Shown: positions 50,381 to 59,132 of the stretch, piece after piece
Numbering within the stretch: the first letter of the stretch is position 1
Layout of the letters: the number at the start of each line of letters is the position of its first letter
Source: Pedobacter endophyticus
Lineage (GTDB): Bacteria; Bacteroidota; Bacteroidia; Sphingobacteriales; Sphingobacteriaceae
Direction: 5' to 3'
NCBI RefSeq assembly: GCF_015679185.1
Contig: NZ_CP064939.1
Coordinates: 5,332,001-5,396,000 of the forward strand
Length of the DNA stretch: 64,000 bases
The notes under the pieces: generated by a model
The model's input: only the letters and a program-made list of their open reading frames with translations
Databases searched by the model: none
What the model was told of the DNA's origin: nothing
Made by a program: the position numbers and the translations under genes

Positions 50381-53071
50381 ATGAGCATTTCCACCAAGTA
50401 CAATCCTGCAGAAACCGAAGATAAATGGTATAGCTACTGGCTATCGAAAAAATTTTTTCACTCAGAGCCCGATGAGCGTGAGCCTTACACCATTGTAATT
50501 CCGCCGCCCAACGTTACCGGAGTGTTGCACATGGGCCATATGTTAAACAATACCATACAGGATGTTTTGATCCGTAAGGCACGTATGGAAGGCAAAAATG
50601 CTTGCTGGGTTCCCGGAACCGATCACGCATCAATTGCTACCGAAGCAAAGGTTGTGGCCATGTTGAAAGAACAGGGCATTAACAAAAAAGATCTTTCGCG
50701 TGAGGAGTTTTTAAAGTATGCCTGGGAATGGAAAGAAAAATATGGCGGCATTATTTTAGAGCAGTTAAAGAAACTTGGCGCAAGTTGCGATTGGGACCGT
50801 ACGCGATTTACGATGGAAGAAGACCTTTCTGAAGCTGTGATCGATTCGTTTATCCATTTGTATAAAAAAGGATGGATTTATCGCGGCATTCGTATGGTAA
50901 ACTGGGATCCGGCCGGAAAAACTGCCGTTTCTGACGAAGAAGTTATCCGTAAGGAAGTTAACCAGAAGCTGTATTATATCCGCTATACTATTGCGGATGC
51001 GGGAGCGCCAAACTCCGAACTCCAAACTCCGAACTACCTTGTTGTTGCCACCACCCGCCCGGAAACGATAATGGCCGATGCTGCAATTTGTATCAACCCG
51101 AACGATGAGCGCTTTGCGCACTTAAAGGGTAAAAAAGTGTTTGTGCCACTCGTTAACCACGAAATTCCGGTTATTGAGGATGAATATGTTGATATTGAAT
51201 TCGGTACCGGTTGTTTAAAGGTTACGCCAGCACACGATCTGAATGATTATGAACTGGGCGTAAAGCACAATTTGCCGGTAACCGACATTTTAAACGACGA
51301 TGGAACCTTAAACGAACTTGCCGTTATTTTGGTGGGCGAAGACCGGTTTGTGGCCCGTAAAAAAATCGCCAAAATGTTGGAGGAAGCCGGGCATTTAGAT
51401 AAAGTGGAGGATTATAAATCGCAGGTTGGTTTTTCTGAACGTACCGATGCGGCAATTGAACCCAAACTTTCGATGCAATGGTTTGTGAAAATGAAAGAAT
51501 TGGCGCAGCCTGCTTTGGAAGATGTTGTAAAAGGAGAGGTTAACCTGATTCCGAATAAATTTGAAAATACATACCGCCATTGGATGGAGAACGTTCGCGA
51601 TTGGAACATTTCTCGACAGCTTTGGTGGGGACAGCGCATCCCGGCTTGGTACGACGACAAAGGAAACTGGGTTGTTGCAAAAACCAAAGATGAAGCGTTG
51701 GAAGAGTTCTGGAAGAAAAAGCATTTAGACGAAAGCTGCTCGGAAACTGAAAAAGCTGGATTCAAGCATCAATTAGAGCCTTTTTTAAAGCAAGACGATG
51801 ATGTGATGGACACATGGTTTTCATCGTGGTTGTGGCCGATTTCCGTTTTCGATGGATTTAAAAACCCCGATAACAAAGATATTAACTACTATTATCCAAC
51901 CAACGATTTGGTTACGGCGCCAGAGATTTTGTTCTTTTGGGTGGCCCGAATGATTATGGCCGGACGAGAGTTTATGGGCAAAAAGCCATTTACCAATGTT
52001 TACCTCACTGGTATTGTTCGTGATAAACTGGGACGTAAAATGTCTAAATCGTTAGGTAATTCGCCAGATCCAATTGGTTTGATCGAAAAATATGGCGCCG
52101 ATGCGGTTCGTGTTGGTATGCTCATGTCGTCGCCTGCAGGCAACGATTTAATGTTCGATGAAAGCTACTGTGAACAGGGACGTAATTTTGCATCAAAAAT
52201 ATGGAATGCCTTTCGCCTGGTGAAAGGTTGGGAAGTTGACGCGAATTTGGAGAACCCAAATTTACAGGCCATTTCGTGGTTTGAAAATCGCTTTAACCAA
52301 ACTTTAGTAGAAATTGAAAATGACTTCAAACAATATCGTTTGTCGGAGGCTTTAATGACCATTTACAAGCTGGTTTGGGACGATTTCTGTGCCTGGTATC
52401 TAGAAATGGTGAAGCCAGCTTACCAACAGCCAATTGATGCTGAAACGTACAAAGCTACAATTGGGTTTTTTGAGCAGATTATCAGATTGTTGCATCCAAA
52501 TATGCCTTTCCTGACGGAAGAATTATGGCACGACGATTTGTTTGGTACCCGCGATGAAATGGACTGTTGTATTGTGGCGCAGTTTCCGAAAGGTGGCGCA
52601 ATTGACGAACAACTATTGAAAGATGCTGAGGTAGTAAAAACAGTTGTTGCCGAAATCAGAAACATTCGTAATCAAAAGCAGATTTCGCCGAAAGAGTCTT
52701 TACCATTAAGCTTAAAAATTAACTCCGGCATCGACTACGAAAAGTGGATGAACATCATCTACAAACTCGGCAATGTTTCTGGTGCCGAAATAGTTGTCGA
52801 TAAAATTGCCGGTGCAGCTGCTTTTATGGCCGGAAAGGACGAATTTTTTATTCGTTTAACTGAAAATGTTGATGTGGAGGCAGAACGAATCCGTTTAAAC
52901 GCAGACCTGGTGTATTTGCAGGGTTTCTTAAAATCTGTTGATGCCAAACTGAGTAACGAGCGTTTCGTGCAAAATGCAAAGCCCGAAGTGGTAGCCAATG
53001 AGCAGAACAAAAAGGCCGATGCAGAAGCGAAGATCAAGATTATTGAGGAAAGTTTGGCCATGTTAGGATAA
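50381..53071 (+). CDS. valS: Valine--tRNA ligase
   Basis: An 896-residue class I aminoacyl-tRNA synthetase. The HIGH motif is in PPPNVTGVLHMGHMLNNTIQ, the KMSKS motif is at 553-557 (DKLGRKMSKSLGNSPDP), and the editing domain begins at VATTRPETIMADAAICINPN. The C-terminal part has the usual coiled-coil arm (VYLQGFLKSVDAKLSNERF). At residues 211-218, at the entry to the editing domain, the sequence reads NSELQTPN, encoded by a repeat of AACTCCGAACTCCAAACTCC type like the intergenic repeats of this genome. The frame is kept and the enzyme is surely functional. A 16-bp terminator follows. Confidence 0.97.
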   Translation: MSISTKYNPAETEDKWYSYWLSKKFFHSEPDEREPYTIVIPPPNVTGVLHMGHMLNNTIQDVLIRKARMEGKNACWVPGTDHASIATEAKVVAMLKEQGINKKDLSREEFLKYAWEWKEKYGGIILEQLKKLGASCDWDRTRFTMEEDLSEAVIDSFIHLYKKGWIYRGIRMVNWDPAGKTAVSDEEVIRKEVNQKLYYIRYTIADAGAPNSELQTPNYLVVATTRPETIMADAAICINPNDERFAHLKGKKVFVPLVNHEIPVIEDEYVDIEFGTGCLKVTPAHDLNDYELGVKHNLPVTDILNDDGTLNELAVILVGEDRFVARKKIAKMLEEAGHLDKVEDYKSQVGFSERTDAAIEPKLSMQWFVKMKELAQPALEDVVKGEVNLIPNKFENTYRHWMENVRDWNISRQLWWGQRIPAWYDDKGNWVVAKTKDEALEEFWKKKHLDESCSETEKAGFKHQLEPFLKQDDDVMDTWFSSWLWPISVFDGFKNPDNKDINYYYPTNDLVTAPEILFFWVARMIMAGREFMGKKPFTNVYLTGIVRDKLGRKMSKSLGNSPDPIGLIEKYGADAVRVGMLMSSPAGNDLMFDESYCEQGRNFASKIWNAFRLVKGWEVDANLENPNLQAISWFENRFNQTLVEIENDFKQYRLSEALMTIYKLVWDDFCAWYLEMVKPAYQQPIDAETYKATIGFFEQIIRLLHPNMPFLTEELWHDDLFGTRDEMDCCIVAQFPKGGAIDEQLLKDAEVVKTVVAEIRNIRNQKQISPKESLPLSLKINSGIDYEKWMNIIYKLGNVSGAEIVVDKIAGAAAFMAGKDEFFIRLTENVDVEAERIRLNADLVYLQGFLKSVDAKLSNERFVQNAKPEVVANEQNKKADAEAKIKIIEESLAMLG

Positions 53072-53113
53072 ACTGATAGAGATCTTTAGGGCTTTCAAAA
53101 GCTCGCAGGTTTA

Positions 53114-53151
53114 AAACGGCCCTTTGGAAATTAAGTTCCAAAGGGCCGTTT
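53114..53151 (+). terminator. Terminator of valS
   Basis: AAACGGCCCTTTGGAA (53114-53129) and TTCCAAAGGGCCGTTT (53136-53151) are perfect 16-bp arms around a six-base loop, 43 bases past the valS stop. Confidence 0.8.
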
Positions 53152-53204
53152 GCTTTATGGTGGGAATAATTTTTAGCAAAAAAATCAATACGAGTGCCGT
53201 TTAG

Positions 53205-53583
53205 ATTCTTGCCGTCTTTCCCGCGCAGGCGGGAATCCTAATGCTAAGCTTTATCTTCCTCCTCAGTTTTTCTACAACTGATTTTTGGGGACGCTTTGTC
53301 AGGCTGAGCGAAGTCGAAGCCTCCTTCACTTACTTTTGGGCGTTAATGACGCTCTGTAGGCCATCTATATTTCAAACGTTTTCCTAAATAATCATCTGGA
53401 CTATAATTTACTCGAAAAACGCGGTTAAATCAACTGCCTGCCAAGTTTATAGCCGTACCGTACTTTATTGAAAAAACAGTGGGTTTCAAAAAAATTACGC
53501 AATGAGATTTAGTGTATCATATTTAAATACTATTTTGTGTTGCTAATACATTTAATACCATCTTTTAATCTAACCAAACAAAA
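53205..53583. repeat. Dispersed repeat fragments in a gene-free gap
   Basis: GTCTTTCCCGCGCAGGCGGG (about 53214) is the reverse of the element at 1122 and 12343, followed by AATCCTAATGC. GTCAGGCTGAGCGAAGTCGA (about 53300) is a half of the GTCACCCTGAGCGGAGTCGA repeat. From about 53400 to 53583 only AT-rich upstream sequence of the next gene is seen; no exact TAnnTTTG was found there. Confidence 0.5.
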
Positions 53584-54939
53584 ATGGAAAATTCAAGAAG
53601 AAAATTTATCAAGCAATCAACAATCTTCGCTGCCGCAACTTATGCCGGTACAATGGGTATGAGCGCCAAAAGTTATGGTCGAATTATCGGAGCAAACGAC
53701 AGAGTGCGGGTTGGTGTTGTTGGATTTTCTGATCGTTTTAAGAGTACCCTTTTGCCTTGTTTCTTAAATCACAATAAAGAATTAAATTTTGATATTGTTG
53801 GGCTTTCCGATTTATGGAGCTACCGCAGAGATTTGGGAATAGCGCATTTGAAAGAAAAGTTTGGTCATGATATTAAAGCTTGCAGAAACAATGATGAACT
53901 TTACGCCACCAAAGATCTTGATGCCGTAATTATCAGTACTGCCGATTTTCAACATGCGTTACATACCATTGAGGCCGTTAAAGCCAACTGCGACGCATAT
54001 ATTGAAAAACCTTTTGCCGAAACCATGGACGATGCAAAAGCGGCTTTGAAAGCGGTAAAAGCAACCGACAGAATCGTTCAGATTGGTTCTCAGCGCCGAA
54101 GCGGAGAAAATTATGCGAACGCAGCCAAATATATTCAAGACGGCAAGTTTGGGCCCATTACTGCGGTAGATCTAGTTTGGAACGTCAATCAGCCCGGACG
54201 CTGGCGCAGGCCCGATCTGGTTGCAAAGCTTAAAGAGCAGGATATCGATTGGAAGCGATTTTTGTTGAACAGGCCATTTGAGGCGTTCGACCCAAGAAAG
54301 TATTTAGAATACCGCTTGTTCTGGCCTTACTCATCGGGCATGCCGGGCCAGTGGATGTCGCACCAAATTGATACCGTTCATTGGTTTACCAATTTAAAAC
54401 ATCCGCGAAGCGTGGTCGCAAACGGAGGTATTTACACCTGGAAAGATGGGCGTAGAAATTGGGATAGCATGGTAGCCGTTTTTGATTATGGCCTTCCGAA
54501 TACCGAAGATGGTTTTCAGGTTACGTTTACATCACGAATGCAGAACAGTGTTGGCGGCGTGGGCGAGGTGTACTATTCAAATGGTGGAGAATTAAATTTG
54601 ATTACTAACAAAGTATCGCCAAAGGGCGGCTTAAGAAAAGACGAAGCAGCGGCGATGGATATGAAACCGAATTTATTGCCCGAATTTGATCTGAGTAAAA
54701 AAGAGGTTAAAACGGCAACTGACGCAAACATGGGTGGCGATGAACTAACTTCGGGCCACATGCGGAACTGGATGGAATGTGTACGCAGTCGCAAAACCCC
54801 CAATGCGCCTGTAGAAGCTGGTTACTCGCATTCGGTGGCAAACATCATGACCAATGCAGCGGTTCATACGGGTGCCAAAGCTACTTTTGATGAAAACAGA
54901 CAAGAAGTAATGGCAAACGGTAAAGTTTTTAAATATTAG
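53584..54939 (+). CDS. Tat-exported Gfo/Idh/MocA oxidoreductase
   Basis: A 451-residue NAD(P)-dependent oxidoreductase with a twin-arginine signal (NSRRKFIKQSTIFAAATYAG). The nucleotide-binding start is NDRVRVGVVGFSDRF. The lysine of the conserved EKP motif is in CDAYIEKPFAETMDDAK. Further landmarks are QIGSQRRSGENYANAAKYIQ and GQWMSHQIDTVHWFT. Tat export fits a periplasmic enzyme that folds with its cofactor. It is the first gene of a three-gene operon with a DUF1080 hydrolase and a second Gfo/Idh enzyme, a set that in Bacteroidota acts on 3-keto-sugars. Substrate not defined. Confidence 0.9.
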   Translation: MENSRRKFIKQSTIFAAATYAGTMGMSAKSYGRIIGANDRVRVGVVGFSDRFKSTLLPCFLNHNKELNFDIVGLSDLWSYRRDLGIAHLKEKFGHDIKACRNNDELYATKDLDAVIISTADFQHALHTIEAVKANCDAYIEKPFAETMDDAKAALKAVKATDRIVQIGSQRRSGENYANAAKYIQDGKFGPITAVDLVWNVNQPGRWRRPDLVAKLKEQDIDWKRFLLNRPFEAFDPRKYLEYRLFWPYSSGMPGQWMSHQIDTVHWFTNLKHPRSVVANGGIYTWKDGRRNWDSMVAVFDYGLPNTEDGFQVTFTSRMQNSVGGVGEVYYSNGGELNLITNKVSPKGGLRKDEAAAMDMKPNLLPEFDLSKKEVKTATDANMGGDELTSGHMRNWMECVRSRKTPNAPVEAGYSHSVANIMTNAAVHTGAKATFDENRQEVMANGKVFKY

Positions 54940-54975
54940 TAACTCGAAATAACAACTTTAATTCAAACAACCAAT

Positions 54976-56340
54976 ATGTATAACATTAAAAAATATAGCG
55001 TTTTAGCCCTGTCGCTAATCAGCCTTTCGGCTGCGGCGCAGAAATCGAAGCCCCTTTTCGATGGTAAAACCCTAAACGGATGGAAAGCGGTTGCAGGCGC
55101 AGCACCCTACAAAGTCGAAGATGGAATGATTGTAGGAACGATGACTAAGGGAACGCCAAACTCGTTCTTGATTACCGATAAGGAATATGGCGATTTTATC
55201 CTTGAGTTGGATGTAAAATTGGAGGGAGAAAACACCAACTCTGGCATTCAAACCCGTAGCCACATCAAACCAGAGGGAAATAATGGCAAAGGCTTGGTTT
55301 ACGGCCGACAAATGGAAATTGACCCGACACCGCGAGCGTGGACGGGCGGTATTTACGATGAAGCCCGGCGATTATGGCTATATCCGTTGGAGCTCAATCC
55401 ATCGGCGAAACCATTGTACAAGAAAAATGAATTTAATCACTATAAAATAGAATGTATTGGTAATGAGCTTAAAACCTGGGTAAACGGAACTCCCGTTGCT
55501 TTTGTTATCGATACCCTTGATAAATCGGGATTTATCGGCTTGCAAGTTCATGGAATTGGTAATAATTTGGAAAACGACGGTAAAAAAGTTTATTTCAAAA
55601 ATATCAATATCCAAACAGGAGGATTAAAATCTAAATCCTTTCCAAAAGGGATTTATGCTGTAAATCTTACTCCAAATTCGTTATCGGCTTATGAGAAATC
55701 GGATGGATATAAACTTCTTTTCGATGGAAAAAGCAATGCCGGATGGATTGGTGCCTATAAAAGTGCCTTTCCTTCAAAAGGGTGGAAGATCGAAAACGGC
55801 GTGATCAGCGTTGAGCCATCCGGCGGGGCCGAATCTACAAATGGTGGCGACATTGTAACCACAGAAGAATTTGCCGCGTTTGATATGTCTTTCGAATTTA
55901 AGCTTACGCCCGGCGCAAACAGCGGAGTAAAGTATTTTGTAACGCTAAGCGAAAAGAATACAGGCTCTGCCATTGGCCTCGAATATCAGGTTCTGGATGA
56001 TGTGTTGCATCCTGACGCGAAGTTGGGCACAGATGGGAACCGTACCCTGGCATCGTTATACGATTTAATGACCGCTAAAAAAGAAGCCAGGTTCCTTCGC
56101 CCAATCGGCAGCTGGAATAACGCTCGCTTAGTGGTGTACCCAAATAACAAGGTTGAACACTACTTAAACGGTGTAAAAGTGCTGGAATACGTTAGAGGGT
56201 CGGCAGAATTTGAAAAGTTGGTTGCCATGAGTAAATATAAAGATTGGAAGAACTTTGGCGTGGCTCCAAAGGGGCATATTCTGCTTCAGGATCACGGCAA
56301 TAAGGTAGATTTCAGAACCATTAAAATCAAAAAATTATAA
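54976..56340 (+). CDS. Tandem DUF1080 (3-keto-disaccharide hydrolase family) protein
   Basis: A 454-residue exported protein with a Sec signal (YSVLALSLISLSAAAQ). Two DUF1080 domains are present. The first (about 23-212) has KPLFDGKTLNGWKAVAG, FILELDVKLEGENTNSGIQ and YKIECIGNELKTWVNGTPV. The second (about 230-454) has YKLLFDGKSNAGWIGAYK, FEFKLTPGANSGVKYFVT and ILLQDHGNKVDFRTIKI. DUF1080 proteins hydrolyse or eliminate 3-keto-glycosides. The two flanking Gfo/Idh enzymes would make or reduce the 3-keto sugar. The gene lies 36 bases after the first and overlaps the next by one base. Confidence 0.9.
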   Translation: MYNIKKYSVLALSLISLSAAAQKSKPLFDGKTLNGWKAVAGAAPYKVEDGMIVGTMTKGTPNSFLITDKEYGDFILELDVKLEGENTNSGIQTRSHIKPEGNNGKGLVYGRQMEIDPTPRAWTGGIYDEARRLWLYPLELNPSAKPLYKKNEFNHYKIECIGNELKTWVNGTPVAFVIDTLDKSGFIGLQVHGIGNNLENDGKKVYFKNINIQTGGLKSKSFPKGIYAVNLTPNSLSAYEKSDGYKLLFDGKSNAGWIGAYKSAFPSKGWKIENGVISVEPSGGAESTNGGDIVTTEEFAAFDMSFEFKLTPGANSGVKYFVTLSEKNTGSAIGLEYQVLDDVLHPDAKLGTDGNRTLASLYDLMTAKKEARFLRPIGSWNNARLVVYPNNKVEHYLNGVKVLEYVRGSAEFEKLVAMSKYKDWKNFGVAPKGHILLQDHGNKVDFRTIKIKKL

Positions 56341-57533
56341 TGTTACGTCGTTCATTTGTGAAAAAATCAGCTTTGTTGAGTTCGAGTTTGTTTGTTGGTA
56401 ATGAGGTTTTTGCAGGTTTATACGCCGATCAAATCATAAAAGTAGCCATGATTGGTTGCGGCGATCGGGGGAAAGGTGTGTTATCGGTAATTAAGTCGAT
56501 GCCCACCAAATACAAAACGGTGGCTTATTGTGATGTGCTGGATTTTAGGCTTAAGGAAGCCGAAAAACACGTGCCTGCAGATGCCAGACCGATTAAAGAT
56601 TACCGCAAAACTTTAGATGATAAGACCATCGATGCGGTTTTTATCGCTACACCACTGAGCGAGCATTTCAAGATTGCTAAAGATGCGGTACTTGCCGGAA
56701 AGCACGTTTACCTCGAGAAAACAATGACTTACAATATTTCGGAGGCATTGGCGCTCAAAAAATTGGTAAGCCAGCATTCGGGACAAATTTTTCAGGTCGG
56801 TTACCAATACCGTTACTCGCCGCTGTATTTTAAGGTGAAAGACATGATTCAAAGCGGGTATTTGGGCAAGGTTTCTCAAATCGACTGCCGCTGGGATAGA
56901 AATGGCAATTGGCGCAGACATGTTCCAAGTCCTGAGCTCGAGCGGAAAATCAATTGGCGGATGTACAAAGAGTATTCTGGCGGATTGGCTGCCGAGCTTT
57001 TATCGCATCAAATCGACTTTATCAACTGGGCCTTCGAAACTCAACCTAATGAGATTATGGGCTCGGGAGGGATTGATATTTTTAACGACGGCAGAGAAAC
57101 CTACGACAATATTCAGGCCATTTTAAGGTATAACGACAAAGGCATGATCGGTAATTTTGGTGCTACCTGCGGCAATGCGCACGATGGCTATCTGTTTAAA
57201 ATTAAAGGAACAAAGGGTTCGGTTTCATTACTTACCAATACGGGTATTTTTTATCCGGAGGCGAGTACAAAAAAAGAGCTCGGCATTGTTGATGGCGTTA
57301 CAGGTGCGACAAAAATTGTGGTTAATACCGATGGCGGCATCCCGATTTTAGATCAGCCTACAAAGGATGGAACCAATTATGCGCTCGAAGAATTTTATAA
57401 ATCGATAACGAAAAAAATCTTACCCGTTTCAAATATCAACACCGGAACGCAGGCTGCAATTTGTGTGGCTATGTGTAATGAGGCCATATACTCGGGCACC
57501 AAACAGGTTTGGAAGGAAGAATATAGTGTGTAG
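56340..57533 (+). CDS. Exported Gfo/Idh/MocA oxidoreductase
   Basis: A 397-residue oxidoreductase. It opens with a twin-arginine-like signal (MLRRSFVKKSALLSSSLFVG) and the nucleotide-binding stretch IKVAMIGCGDRGKGVLSV. The EKP-type motif reads GKHVYLEKTMTYNISEALAL, with Thr instead of Pro after the lysine. Other landmarks are QVGYQYRYSPLYFKVKDMIQ and AAELLSHQIDFINWAF. The start overlaps the DUF1080 stop (TAATG), so translation is coupled. It is a paralog of the first gene of the operon but clearly diverged. Confidence 0.9.
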   Translation: MLRRSFVKKSALLSSSLFVGNEVFAGLYADQIIKVAMIGCGDRGKGVLSVIKSMPTKYKTVAYCDVLDFRLKEAEKHVPADARPIKDYRKTLDDKTIDAVFIATPLSEHFKIAKDAVLAGKHVYLEKTMTYNISEALALKKLVSQHSGQIFQVGYQYRYSPLYFKVKDMIQSGYLGKVSQIDCRWDRNGNWRRHVPSPELERKINWRMYKEYSGGLAAELLSHQIDFINWAFETQPNEIMGSGGIDIFNDGRETYDNIQAILRYNDKGMIGNFGATCGNAHDGYLFKIKGTKGSVSLLTNTGIFYPEASTKKELGIVDGVTGATKIVVNTDGGIPILDQPTKDGTNYALEEFYKSITKKILPVSNINTGTQAAICVAMCNEAIYSGTKQVWKEEYSV

Positions 57534-57570
57534 TTGCTAAATGCACTGCATCGTTGTTTTATGTTGTCTT

Positions 57571-57835
57571 TAGCGTTGACTAAAGTCAGCGGCGAATTGC
57601 AAGTTGTCTGTTCTCTTACAACTAGGATTCTGCCTGTTAACCGTTGACTGAACTCAACGGCAATAAATGTTGCCATGCGATTATTTCCATGAGTTTCATT
57701 GCCGTCGGTTTTATTGCCGTTAACCGTTGACTGAAGTCAACGGCAATAAATGTTGCCATGGGATTATTTCCATGAGTTTCATTGCCGTCAGTTTCATTGC
57801 CGTCAGTTTCATTGCCGTCAGTTTTAACTGACGGT
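57571..57835. repeat. Nested direct repeats with a palindrome
   Basis: Two 83-bp copies (57636-57718 and 57719-57801) begin GTTAACCGTTGACTGAA and contain GGCAATAAATGTTGCCATG. CCGTTGACTGAAGTCAACGG (57724-57743) is a near-perfect 20-base palindrome; copy 1 has one change. The 15-base word GTTTCATTGCCGTCA is then repeated three more times to 57820. On the minus strand this makes a Thr/Asp/Gly/Asn/Glu repeat frame that I regard as accidental. Confidence 0.85.
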
Positions 57836-58294
57836 CTATAAATCCAAATAATCGGGCATTTCCTTAACAAATGTAAAACTGCCTTTTTCTAAATCCATGT
57901 TTGCGTAAACGTGCTGCAACCCATTGGTTAAAACAATCCATTTGGCCTGATGAATGGAGTTATATCTCGAAGCTTGTTCAAAAACAGATGGCGTAATCTT
58001 TATCTTTGGCGCTTTACACTCAATCAACATCACTTTTTCTCCTGTGGTGTTGTAAACCAATATGTCGCTTCGTTTTTGTAGTTGGTTCAAAACCAATCCG
58101 CCCTCAATCTGAATCAGCGTTTTGGGAAATTTCTTGCTGGCAATCAAATCTTGAATAAAATGCTGGCGAACCCATTCCTCCGGAGTTAACACCAGGTGCT
58201 TTTTCCTTAGCTCGTCGAAAATAAAAACCACATCATCCTTTTTCGTAATTTTAAATGGATAGGGTGGAAGGTTGAGTGGAGTAGGCTTAAACAT
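57836..58294 (-). CDS. HsdR N-terminal-domain (type I restriction-like) protein
   Basis: A 152-residue stand-alone protein with the PD-(D/E)XK nuclease core of type I restriction HsdR N-termini. The core reads KRSDILVYNTTGEKVMLIEC followed by KAPKIKI, giving the D...ExK pattern. LTPEEWVRQHFIQDLIASKK comes before it. There is no helicase part and no hsdM or hsdS nearby, so it is not a restriction system. In related genomes such a gene is often next to holA, as here in the same neighbourhood. The ATG at 58294 is preferred to 58309. Function unknown. Confidence 0.85.
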   Translation of the reverse strand: MFKPTPLNLPPYPFKITKKDDVVFIFDELRKKHLVLTPEEWVRQHFIQDLIASKKFPKTLIQIEGGLVLNQLQKRSDILVYNTTGEKVMLIECKAPKIKITPSVFEQASRYNSIHQAKWIVLTNGLQHVYANMDLEKGSFTFVKEMPDYLDL

Positions 58295-58356
58295 TATCTC
58301 GTTTTTCAATAGCAGTTTTCAGTTGCCAGTTTTCAGTTTTTGAGTCGGGTGGGTTC

Positions 58357-59037
58357 TTATAAGTTTCTTGCAATACGAAAGCCAAGGTCGTCGATTTTAA
58401 ACGAGCGTGGATGACTTCTCCGTCGATTTGTTGCCAGGCAACTCCGTTCCTCATCGCACCAGCCACCACCACGAATAATCCGATACGATCCATACACAGT
58501 TCCGTCGTAAACGTCGGTACACCATTCCCAAACGTTTCCCAACATATCGTACAAGCCCAAGGCATTCGGTTTTTTTAAACCAACATCGTGCGGAGTTTTA
58601 CCTGCATTATCCTTGTACCACGCAATTTCGTTCAATTCGCCGTATCTATTGCTTTTGTCTCCCGCTTTACACGCATATTCCCATTCGGCCTCCGTAGGAA
58701 GCCGGTAACCATTTGCTTCATGATCGAAGATAAAATCATCAATCTGATCATCAAAAGCGTAGCATTTTTGCAATCCATACCGGGCAGAAAGCGCATTACA
58801 AAATGCTACTGCATCTCGCCACGAAACCGTTTCAACCGGCAATTGGTCTCCTCTAAAACTGCTGGGGCTTTCGCCCGTTACTGCTTGGTAAACTTTTTGC
58901 GTAACCAGCCATTTTCCCAATAAAAATGGTTCTATTTTAACCAACCATTGGGCTTTTATCCGGTCATCCCTCAACAAGATTTCTCCTTTAGGTACTTCTA
59001 CCATTTCTATATTCAATAAATCAGATTGTTGCAGCAT
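58357..59037 (-). CDS. SUMF1/formylglycine-generating-enzyme-family protein
   Basis: A 226-residue cytoplasmic protein of the SUMF1/EgtB/PvdO family. Landmarks are IEMVEVPKGEILLRDDR, PVETVSWRDAVAFCNALSAR, GYRLPTEAEWEYACKAGDKS, NALGLYDMLGNVWEWCTDVY and IIRGGGWCDEERSCLATNRR. True formylglycine-generating enzymes have a copper-binding cysteine pair in this last region; here two cysteines occur six residues apart rather than the usual five. It may therefore be an FGE variant or a family member with another role. No signal peptide is seen. It ends 62 bases before the HsdR-N gene on the same strand. Confidence 0.85.
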   Translation of the reverse strand: MLQQSDLLNIEMVEVPKGEILLRDDRIKAQWLVKIEPFLLGKWLVTQKVYQAVTGESPSSFRGDQLPVETVSWRDAVAFCNALSARYGLQKCYAFDDQIDDFIFDHEANGYRLPTEAEWEYACKAGDKSNRYGELNEIAWYKDNAGKTPHDVGLKKPNALGLYDMLGNVWEWCTDVYDGTVYGSYRIIRGGGWCDEERSCLATNRRRSHPRSFKIDDLGFRIARNL

Positions 59038-59132
59038 GTTCTAAATTGGTAGCGATGCGAAAAGGAATCAAAGTTAATATTGTTTATAAACATTTACTAA
59101 ATTCCTAAAAGCTAAATTGTAATTTTACGGCA

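Noticed and set aside
50999..51040. Frameshift or assembly error in valS
   Set aside because: The frame is continuous on both sides and the editing motif follows directly, so the extra residues look like a true in-frame insertion.
57637..57870. 77-codon minus-strand frame with repeated TDGNE
   Set aside because: It is the translation of the 15-base tandem repeat and overlaps the end of the HsdR-N gene.
57836..58294. Type I restriction-modification system
   Set aside because: Only the HsdR N-terminal nuclease domain is present; there is no helicase, methylase or specificity subunit nearby.
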